This document shows, one piece after another, positions 31,601 to 43,600 of a DNA stretch of 64,000 nucleotides (positions within the stretch are counted from its first letter, which is position 1; each line of letters opens with the position of its first letter). The stretch spans positions 1 to 64,000 of the forward strand of contig CALSFV010000328.1 in assembly GCA_943737045.1 (NCBI GenBank), given 5' to 3'. A program made the position numbers and the translations under genes. Source of the DNA: Parapristionchus giblindavisi. Its lineage: Eukaryota > Nematoda > Chromadorea > Rhabditida > Diplogasteridae. The notes beneath the pieces were generated by a model, which saw only the letters and a program-made list of their open reading frames with translations, searched no databases and had not been told where the DNA came from.

Positions 31601-34600
31601 AAATCGGAGGTCTATTCAAGACCAAGGACGAGCACGATGACTATCCCACTACTGAAGCATACTCTGGACCGCTGGAGGATACGAAGAAGTCCGATGAGCT
31701 TGATGGTCAACCCCTCACTTCATTCGTTTCTCCTTACCATCATGGTCGCTCTGATCAACCTGAAACGTCGAAGAAGATTGAGACTGAAGCTGTACCAATT
31801 CCTGTTGAACGTGTCACTGACTACCCAACCAGTGCACCTTTCGAAGGAGATCTCGAGAATGTCGAACGAACTTCAGATATGCCATCAGATCCGATTCAAT
31901 CCCATGTTTCTGTCTACCATCCTCGACAGAGCACCGATGTCGATGTCGTAGCTCACGAGGAAGATCCTGAGAAGAAGAAGCTCGACCTCAAGGATAAGGC
32001 AAAGAAGCTCGGAGACAAAATCGGAGGTCTATTCAAGACCAAGGACGAGCACGATGACTATCCCACTACTGAAGCATACTCTGGACCGCTGGAGGATACG
32101 AAGAAGTCCGATGAGCTTGATGGTCAACCCCTCACTTCATTCGTTTCTCCTTACCATCATGGTCGCTCTGATCAACCTGAAACGTCGAAGAAGATTGAGA
32201 CTGAAGCTGTACCAATTCCTGTTGAACGTGTCACTGACTACCCAACCAGTGCACCTTTCGAAGGAGATCTCGAGAATGTCGAACGAACTTCAGATATGCC
32301 ATCAGAACCGATTCAATCCCATGTTTCTGTCTACCATCCTGGACAGAGCACCGATGTCGATGTCGTAGCTCACGAGGAAGATCCTGAGAAGAAGAAGCTC
32401 GACCTCAAGGATAAGGCAAAGAAGCTCGGAGACAAAATCGGAGGTCTATTCAAGACCAAGGACGAGCACGATGACTATCCCACTACTGAAGCATACTCTG
32501 GACCGCTGGAGGATACGAAGAAGTCCGATGAGCTTGATGGTCAACCCCTCACTTCATTCGTTTCTCCTTACCATCATGGTCGCTCTGATCAACCTGAAAC
32601 GTCGAAGAAGATTGAGACTGAAGCTGTACCAATTCCTGTTGAACGTGTCACTGACTACCCAACCAGTGCACCTTTCGAAGGAGATCTCGAGAATGTCGAA
32701 CGAACTTCAGATATGCCATCAGAACCGATTCAATCCCATGTTTCTGTCTACCATCCTGGACAGAGCACCGATGTCGATGTCGTAGCTCACGAGGAAGATC
32801 CTGAGAAGAAGAAGCTCGACCTCAAGGATAAGGCAAAGAAGCTCGGAGACAAAATCGGAGGTCTATTCAAGACCAAGGACGAGCACGATGACTATCCCAC
32901 TACTGAAGCATACTCTGGACCGCTGGAGGATACGAAGAAGTCCGATGAGCTTGATGGTCAACCCCTCACTTCATTCGTTTCTCCTTACCATCATGGTCGC
33001 TCTGATCAACCTGAAACGTCGAAGAAGATTGAGACTGAAGCTGTACCAATTCCTGTTGAACGTGTCACTGACTACCCAACCAGTGCACCTTTCGAAGGAG
33101 ATCTCGAGAATGTCGAACGAACTTCAGATATGCCATCAGAACCGATTGAATTCCATGCTACTGTATACCATCCTGGACAGAGCACCGATGTCGTAGCTCA
33201 CGAGGAAGATCCTGAGAAGAAGAAGCTCGACCTCAATGATAAGGCAAAGAAGCTCGGAGACAAAATCGGAGGTCTATTCAAGACCAAGGACGAGCACGAT
33301 GACTATCCCACTACTGAAGCATACTCTGGACCGGTGGAGGATACGAAGAAGTCCGATGAGCTTGATGGTCAACCCCTCACTTCATTCGTTTCTCCTTACT
33401 ATCATGGTCGCTCTGATCAACCTGAAACGTCGAAGAAGATTGAGACTGAAGCTGTACCAATTCCTGTTGAACGTGTCACTGACTACCCAACCAGTGCACC
33501 TTTCGAAGGAGATCTCGAGAATGTCGAACGAACTTCAGATATGCCATCAGAACCGATTCAATCCCATGTTTCTGTCTACCATCCTGGACAGAGCACCGAT
33601 GTCGTAGCTCACGAGGAAGATCCTGAGAAGAAGAAGCTCGACCTCAAGGATAAGGCAAAGAAGCTCGGAGACAAAATCGGAGGTCTATTCAAGACCAAGG
33701 ACGAGCACGATGACTATCCCACTACTGAAGCATACTCTGGACCGCTGGAGGATACGACGAAGTCCGATGAGCTTGATGGTCAACCCCTCACTTCATTCGT
33801 TTCTCCTTACCATCATGGTCGCTCTGATCAACCTGAAACGTCGAAGAAGATTGAGACTGAAGCTGTACCAATTCCTGTTGAACGTGTCACTGACTACCCA
33901 ACCAGTGCACCTTTCGAAGGAGATCTCGAGAATGTCGAACGAACTTCAGATATGCCATCAGAACCGATTCAATCCCATGTTTCTGTCTACCATCCTGGAC
34001 AGAACACCGATGTCGATGTCGTAGCTCACGAGGAAGATCCTGAGAAGAAGAAGCTCGACCTCAAGGATAAGGCAAAGAAGCTCGGAGACAAAATCGGAGG
34101 TCTATTCAAGACCAAGGACGAGCACGATGACTATCCCACTACTGAAGCATACTCTGGACCGCTGGAGGATACGAAGAAGTCCGATGAGCTTGATGGTCAA
34201 CCCCTCACTTCATTCGTTTCTCCTTACCATCATGGTCGCTCTGATCAACCTGAAACGTCGAAGAAGATTGAGACTGAAGCTGTACCAATTCCTGTTGAAC
34301 GTGTCACTGACTACCCAACCAGTGCACCTTTCGAAGGAGATCTCGAGAATGTCGAACGAACTTCAGATATGCCATCAGAACCGATTCAATCCCATGTTTC
34401 TGTCTACCATCCTGGACAGAGCACCGATGTCGATGTCGTAGCTCACGAGGAAGATCCTGAGAAGAAGAAGCTCGACCTCAAGGATAAGGCAAAGAAGCTC
34501 GGAGACAAAATCGGAGGTCTATTCAAGACCAAGGACGAGCACGATGACTATCCCACTACTGAAGCATACTCTGGACCGCTGGAGGATACGAAGAAGTCCG

Positions 34601-37600
34601 ATGAGCTTGATGGTCAACCCCTCACTTCATTCGTTTCTCCTTACCATCATGGTCGCTCTGATCAACCTGAAACGTCGAAGAAGATTGAGACTGAAGCTGT
34701 ACCAATTCCTGTTGAACGTGTCACTGACTACCCAACCAGTGCACCTTTCGAAGGAGATCTCGAGAATGTCGAACGAACTTCAGATATGCCATCAGAACCG
34801 ATTCAATCCCATGTTTCTGTCTACCATCCTGGACAGAGCACCGATGTCGATGTCGTAGCTCACGAGGAAGATCCTGAGAAGAAGAAGCTCGACCTCAAGG
34901 ATAAGGAAAAGAAGCTCGGAGACAAAATCGGAGGTCTATTCAAGACCAAGGACGAGCACGATGACTATCCCACTACTGAAGCATACTCTGGACCGCTGGA
35001 GGATACGAAGAAGTCCGATGAGCTTGATGGTCAACCCCTCACTTCATTCGTTTCTCCTTACCATCATGGTCGCTCTGATCAACCTGAAACGTCGAAGAAG
35101 ATTGAGACTGAAGCTGTACCAATTCCTGTTGAACGTGTCACTGACTACCCAACCAGTGCACCTTTCGAAGGAGATCTCGAGAATGTCGAACGAACTTCAG
35201 ATATGCCATCAGAACCGATTCAATCCCATGTTTCTGTCTACCATCCTGGACAGAGCACCGATGTCGATGTCGTAGCTCACGAGGAAGATCCTGAGAAGAA
35301 GAAGCTCGACCTCAAGGATAAGGCAAAGAAGCTCGGAGACAAAATCGGAGGTCTATTCAAGACCAAGGACGAGCACGATGACTATCCCACTACTGAAGCA
35401 TACTCTGGACCGCTGGAGGATACGAAGAAGTCCGATGAGCTTGATGGTCAACCCCTCACTTCATTCGTTTCTCCTTACCATCATGGTCGCTCTGATCAAC
35501 CTGAAACGTCGAAGAAGATTGAGACTGAAGCTGTACCAATTCCTGTTGAACGTGTCACTGACTACCCAACCAGTGCACCTTTCGAAGGAGATCTCGAGAA
35601 TGTCGAACGAACTTCAGATATGCCATCAGAACCGATTCAATCCCATGTTTCTGTCTACCATCCTGGACAGAGCACCGATGTCGATGTCGTAGCTCACGAG
35701 GAAGATCCTGAGAAGAAGAAGCTCGACCTCAAGGATAAGGCAAAGAAGCTCGGAGACAAAATCGGAGGTCTATTCAAGACCAAGGACGAGCACGATGACT
35801 ATCCCACTACTGAAGCATACTCTGGACCGCTGGAGGATACGAAGAAGTCCGATGAGCTTGATGGTCAACCCCTCACTTCATTCGTTTCTCCTTACTATCA
35901 TGGTCGCTCTGATCAACCTGAAACGTCGAAGAAGATTGAGACTGAAGCTGTACCAATTCCTGTTGAACGTGTCACTGACTACCCAACCAGTGCACCTTTC
36001 GAAGGAGATCTCGAGAATGTCGAACGAACTTCAGATATGCCATCAGAACCGATTGAATTCCATGCTACTGTATACCATCCTGGACAGAGCACCGATGTCG
36101 TAGCTCACGAGGAAGATCCTGAGAAGAAGAAGCTCGACCTCAAGGATAAGGCAAAGAAGCTCGGAGACAAAATCGGAGGTCTATTCAAGACCAAGGACGA
36201 GCACGATGACTATCCCACTACTGAAGCATACTCTGGACCGCTGGAGGATACGAATAAGTCCGATGAGCTTGATGGTCAACCCCTCACTTCATTCGTTTCT
36301 CCTTACCATCATGGTCGCTCTGATCAACCTGAAACGTCGAAGAAGATTGAGACTGAAGCTGTACCAATTCCCGTTGAACGTGTCACTGATTACCCAACCA
36401 GTGCACCTTTCGAAGGAGATCTCGAGAATGTCGAACGAACTTCAGATATGCCATCAGAACCGATTCAATCCCATGTTTCTGTCTACCATCCTGGACAGAG
36501 CACCGATGTCGATGTCGTAGCTCACGAGGAAGATCCTGAGAAGAAGAAGCTCGACCTCAAGGATAAGGCAAAGAAGCTCGGAGACAAAATCGGAGGTCTA
36601 TTCAAGACCAAAGACGAGCACGATGACTATCCCACTACTGAAGCGTACTCTGGACCGCTGGAGGATACGAAGAAGTCCGATGAGCTTGATGGTCAACCCC
36701 TCACTTCATTCGTTTCTTCTTACCATCATGGTCGCTCTGATCAACCTGAAACGTCGAAGAAGATTGAGACTGAAGCTGTACCAATTCCCGTTGAACGTGT
36801 CACTGACTACCCAACCAGTGCACCTTTCGAAGGAGATCTCGAGAATGTCGAACGAACTTCAGATATGCCATCAGAACCGATTCAATCCCATGTTTCTGTC
36901 TACCATCCTGGACAGAGCACCGATGTCGATGTCGTAGCTCACGAGGAAGATCCTGAGAAGAAGAAGCTCGACCTCAAGGATAAGGCAAAGAAGCTCGGAG
37001 ACAAAATCGGAGGTCTATTCAAGACCAAGGACGAGCACGATGACTATCCCGCTACTGAAGCATACTCTGGACCGCTGGAGGATACGAAGAAGTCCGATGA
37101 GCTTGATGGTCAACCCCTCACTTCATTCGTTTCTCCTTACCATCATGGTCGCTCTGATCAACCTGAAACGTCGAAGAAGATTGAGACTGAAGCTGTACCA
37201 ATTCCTGTTGAACGTGTCACTGACTACCCAACCAGTGCACCTTTCGAAGGAGATCTCGAGAATGTCGAACGAACTTCAGATATGCCATCAGAACCGATTC
37301 AATCCCATGTTTCTGTCTACCATCCTGGACAGAGCACCGATGTCGATGTCGTAGCTCACGAGGAAGATCCTGAGAAGAAGAAGCTCGACCTCAAGGATAA
37401 GGCAAAGAAGCTCGGAGACAAAATCGGAGGTCTATTCAAGACCAAGGACGAGCACGATGACTATCCCACTACTGAAGCATACTCTGGACCGCTGGAGGAT
37501 ACGACGAAGTCCGATGAGCTTGATGGTCAACCCCTCACTTCATTCGTTTCTCCTTACCATCATGGTCGCTCTGATCAACCTGAAACGTCGAAGAAGATTG

Positions 37601-40600
37601 AGACTGAAGCTGTACCAATTCCTGTTGAACGTATCACTGACTACCCAACCAGTGCACCTTTCGAAGGAGATCTCGAGAATGTCGAACGAACTTCAGATAT
37701 GCCATCAGAACCGATTCAATCCCATGTTTCTGTCTACCATCCTGGACAGAGCACCGATGTCGATGTCGTAGCTCACGAGGAAGATCCTGAGAAGAAGAAG
37801 CTCGACCTCAAGGATAAGGCAAAGAAGCTCGGAGACAAAATCGGAGGTCTATTCAAGACCAAGGACGAGCACGATGACTATCCCGCTACTGAAGCATACT
37901 CTGGACCGCTGGAGGATACGAAGAAGTCCGATGAGCTTGATGGTCAACCCCTCACTTCATTCGTTTCTCCTTACTATCATGGTCGCTCTGATCAACCTGA
38001 AACGTCGAAGAAGATTGAGACTGAAGCTGTACCAATTCCTGTTGAACGTGTCACTGACTACCCAAGCAGTGCACCTTTCGAAGGAGATCTCGAGAATGTC
38101 GAACGAACTTCAGATATGCCATCAGAACCGATTCAATCCCACGTTTCTGTCTACCATCCTGGACAGAGCACCGATGTCGATGTCGTAGCTCACGAGGAAG
38201 ATCATGAGAAGAAGAAGCTCGACCTCAAGGATAAGGCAAAGAAGCTCGGAGACAAAATCGGAGGTCTATTCAAGACCAAGGACGAGCACGATGACTATCC
38301 CACTACTGAAGCATACTCTGGACCGCTGGAGGATACGAAAAAGACCGATGAGCTTGATGGTCAACCCCTCACTTCATTCGTTTCTCCTTACCATCATGGT
38401 CGCTCTGATCAACCTGAAACGTCGAAGAAGATTGAGACTGAAGCTGTACCAATTCCTGTTGAACGTGTCACTGACTACCCAACCAGTGCACCTTTCGAAG
38501 GAGATCTCGAGAATGTCGAACGAACTTCAGATATGCCATCAGAACCGATTGAATTCCATGCTACTGTATACCATCCTGGACAGAGCACCGATGTCGTAGC
38601 TCACGAGGAAGATCCTGAGAAGAAGAAGCTCGACCTCAAGGATAAGGCAAAGAAGCTCGGAGACAAAATCGGAGGTCTATTCAAGACCAAGGACGAGCAC
38701 GATGACTATCCCACTACTGAAGCATACTCTGGACCGCTGGAGGATACGAAGAAGTCCGATGAGCTTGATGGTCAACCCCTCACTTCATTCGTTTCTCCTT
38801 ACCATCATGGTCGCTCTGATCAACCTGAAACGTCGAAGAAGATTGAGACTGAAGCTGTACCAATTCCTGTTGAACGTGTCACTGACTACCCAACCAGTGC
38901 ACCTTTCGAAGGAGATCTCGAGAATGTCGAACGAACTTCAGATATGCCATCAGAACCGATTGAATTCCATGCTACTGTATACCATCCTGGACAGAGCACC
39001 GATGTCGTAGCTCACGAGGAAGATCCTGAGAAGAAGAAGCTCGACCTCAAGGATAAGGCAAAGAAGCTCGGAGACAAAATCGGAGGTCTATTCAAGACCA
39101 AGGACGAGCACGATGACTATCCCACTACTGAAGCATACTCTGGACCGCTGGAGGATACGAAGAAGTCCGATGAGCTTGATGGTCAACCCCTCACTTCATT
39201 CGTTTCTCCTTACCATCATGGTCGCTCTGATCAACCTGAAACGTCGAAGAAGATTGAGACTGAAGCTGTACCAATTCCTGTTGAACGTGTCACTGACTAC
39301 CCAACCAGTGCACCTTTCGCAGGAGATCTCGAGAATGTCGAACGAACTTCAGATATGCCATCAGAACCGATTCAATCCCATGTTTCTGTCTACCATCCTG
39401 GACAGAGCACCGATGTCGTAGCTCACGAGGAAGATCCTGAGAAGAAGACGCTCGACCTCAAGGATAAGGCAAAGAAGCTCGGAGACAAAATCGGAGGTCT
39501 ATTCAAGACCAAGGACGAGTACGATGACTATCCCACTACTGAAGCATACTTTGGACCGCTGGAGGATACGAAGAAGTCCGATGAGCTCGATGGTCAACCC
39601 CTCACTTCATTCGTTTCTCCTTACCATCATGGTCGCTCTGATCAACCTGAAACGTCGAAGAAGATTGAGACTGAAGCTGTACCAATTCCTGTTGAACGTG
39701 TCACTGACTACCCAACCAGTGCACCTTTCGAAGGAGATCTCGAGAATGTCGAACGAACTTCAGATATGCCATCAGAACCGATTCAATCCCATGTTTCTGT
39801 CTACCATCCTGGACAGAGCACCGATGTCGATGTCGTAGCTCACGAGGAAGATCCTGAGAAGAAGAAGCTCGACCTCAAGGATAAGGCAAAGAAGCTCGGA
39901 GACAAAATCGGAGGTCTATTCAAGACCAAGGACGAGCACGATGACTATCCCACTACTGAAGCATACTCTGGACCGCTGGAGGATACGAATAAGTCCGATG
40001 AGCTTGATGGTCAACCCCTCACTTCATTCGTTTCTCCTTACCATCATGGTCGCTCTGATCAACCTGAAACGTCGAAGAAGATTGAGACTGAAGCTGTACC
40101 AATTCCTGTTGAACGTGTCACTGACTACCCAACCAGTGCACCTTTCGAAGGAGATCTCGAGAATGTCGATCGAACTTCAGATATGCCATCAGAACCGATT
40201 GAATTCCATGCTACTGTATACCATCCTGGACAGAGCACCGATGTCGTAGCTCACGAGGAAGATCCTGAGAAGAAGAAGCTCGACCTCAAGGATAAGGCAA
40301 AGAAGCTCGGAGACAAAATGGGAGGTCTATTCAAGACCAAGGACGAGCACGATGACTATCCCACTACTGAAGCATACTCTGGACCGCTGGAGGATACGAA
40401 GAAGTCCGATGAGCTTGATGGTCAACCCCTCACTTCATTCGTTTCTCCTTACCATCATGGTCGCTCTGATCAACCTGAAACGTCGAAGAAGATTGAGACT
40501 GAAGCTGTACCAATTCCTGTTGAACGTGTCACTGACTTCCCAACCAGTGCACCTTTCGAAGGAGATCTCCAGAATGTCGAACGAACTTCAGATATGCCAT

Positions 40601-43600
40601 CAGAACCGATTCAATCTCACGTTTCTGTCTACCATCCTGGACAGAGCACCGATGTCGATGTCGTAGCTCACGAGGAAGATCCTGAGAAGAAGAAGCTCGA
40701 CCTCAAGGATAAGGCAAAGAAGCTCGGAGAAAAAATCGGAGGTCTATTCAAGACCAAGGACGAGCACGATGACTATCCCACTACTGAAGCATTCCCTGGA
40801 CCGCTGGAGGATACGAAGAAGTCCGATGAGCTTGATGGTCAACCCCTCACTTCATTCGTTTCTCCTTACCATCATGGTCGCTCTGATCTACCCGAGTCGG
40901 CAGAAAAGAAGGAGACTGAAGCTGTACCAGTGCCTGTTGAACGTATAACTGACTACCCAACGAGCGAACCATTCGAAGGAGATCTCGAGAATGTCGAACG
41001 AACTTCAGATATGCCATCAGAACCGATTCAATCCCATGTTTCTGTCTACCATCCTGGACAGAGCACCGATGTCGTAGCTCACGAGGAAGATCCTGAGAAG
41101 AAGAAGCTCGACCTCAAGGATAAGGCAAAGAAGCTCGGAGACAAAATCGGAGGTCTATTCAAGACCAAGGACGAACACGATGACTATCCCACTACTGAAG
41201 CATACTCTGGACCGCTGGAGGATACGAAGAAGTCCGATGAGCTTGATGGTCAACCCCTCACTTCATTCGTTTCTCCTTACCATCATGGTCGCTCTGATCA
41301 ACCTGAAACGTCGAAGAAGATTGAGACTGAAGCTGTACCAATTCCTGTTGAACGTGTCACTGACTACCCAACCAGTGCACCTTTCGAAGGAGATCTCCAG
41401 AATGTCGAACGAACTTCAGATATGCCATCAGAACCGATTCAATCTCACGTTTCTGTCTACCATCCTGGACAGAGCACCGATGTCGATGTCGTAGCTCACG
41501 AGGAAGATCCTGAGAAGAAGAAACTCGACCTCAAGGATAAGGCAAAGAAGCTCGGAGACAAAATCGGAGGTCTATTCAAGACCAAGGACGAGCACGATGA
41601 CTATCCCACTACTGAAGCATACTCTGGACCGCTGGAGGATACGAAGAAGTCCGATGAGCTTGATGGTCAACCCCTCACTTCATTCGTTTCTCCTTACCAT
41701 CATGGTCGCTCTGATCAACCCGAAACGTCGAAGAAGATTGAGACTGAAGCTGTACCAATTCCTGTTGAACGTGTCACTGACTACCCAACCAGTGCACCTT
41801 TCGAAGGAGATCTTGAGAATGTCGAACGAACTTCAGATATGCCATCAGAACCGATTCAATCTCACGTTTCTGTCTACCATCCTGGACAGAGCACCGATGT
41901 CGATGTCGTAGCTCACGAGGAAGATCCTGAGAAGAAGAAGCTCGACCTCAAGGATAAGGCAAAGAAGCTCGGAGAAAAAATCGGAGTTCTATTCAAGACC
42001 AAGGACGAGCACGATGACTATCCCACTACTGAAGCATTCTCTGGACCGCTGGAGGATACGAAGAAGTCCGATGAGCTTGATGGTCAACCCCTCACTTCAT
42101 TCGTTTCTCCTTACCATCATGGTCGCTCTGATCAACCTGAAACGTCGAAGAAGATTGAGACTGAAGCTGTACCAATTCCTGTTGAACGTGTCACTGACTA
42201 CCCAACCAGTGCACCTTTCGAAGGAGATCTCGAGAATGTCGAACGAACTTCAGATATGCCATCAGAACCGATTGAATTCCATGCTACTGTATACCATCCT
42301 GGACAGAGCACCGATGTCGTAGCTCACGAGGAAGATCCTGAGAAGAAGAAGCTCGACCTCAAGGATAAGGCAAAGAAGCTCCGAGAAAAAATCGGAGGTC
42401 TATTCAAGACCGAGGACGAGCACGATGACTATCCCACTACTGAAGCATTCTCTGGACCGCTGGAGGATACGAAGAAGTCCGATGAGCTTGATGGTCAACC
42501 CCTCACTTCATTCGTTTCTCCTTACCATCATGGTCGCTCTGATCTACCCGAGTCGGCAGAAAAGAAGGAGACTGAAGCTGTACCAGTGCCTGTTGAACGT
42601 GTCACTGACTACCCAACGAGCGAACCATTCGAAGGAGATCTCGAGAATGTCGAACGAACTTCAGATATGCCATCAGAACCGATTCAATCCCATGTTTCTG
42701 TCTACCATCCTGGACAGAGCACCGATGTCGTAGCTCACGAGGAAGATCCTGAGAAGAAGAAGCTCGACCTCAAGGATAAGGCAAAGAAGCTAGGAGACAA
42801 AATCGGAGGTCTATTCAAGACCAAGGACGAGCACGATGACTATCCCACTACTGAAGCATACTCTGGACCGCTGAAGGATACGAAGAAGTCCGATGAGCTT
42901 GATGGTCAACCCCTCACTTCATTCGTTTCTCCTTACCATCATGGTCGCTCTGATCAACCTGAAACGTCGAAGAAGATTGAGACTGAAGCTGTACCAATTC
43001 CTGTTGAACGTGTCACTGACTACCCAACCAGTGCACCTTTCGAAGGAGATCTCGAGAATGTCGAACGAACTTCAGATATGCCATCAGAACCGATTCAATC
43101 TCACGTTTCTGTCTACCGTCCTGGACAGAGCACCGATGTCGATGTCGTAGCTCACGAGGAAGATCCTGAGAAGAAGAAGCTCGACCTCAAGGATAAGGCA
43201 AAGAAGCTCGGAGACAAAATCGGAGGTCTATTCAAGACCAAGGACGAGCACGATGACTATCCCACTACTGAAGCATACTCTGGACCGCTGGAGGATACGA
43301 AGAAGTCCGATGAGCTTGATGGTCAACCCCTCACTTCATTCGTTTCTCCTTACCATCATGGTCGCTCTGATCTACCCGAGTCGGCAGAAAAGAAGGAGAC
43401 TGAAGCTGTACCAGTGCCTGTTGAACGTGTCACTGACTACCCAACGAGCGCACCATTCGAAGGAGATCTCGAAAGTGTGGAGAGAACTTCCGAAATGCCA
43501 TCAGAACCGATTGAATCCCATGCTACTGTGTACCATCCTGGACAGAGCACCGATGTCGTAGCTCACGAGGAAGATCCTGAGAAGAAGAAGCTCGACCTCA

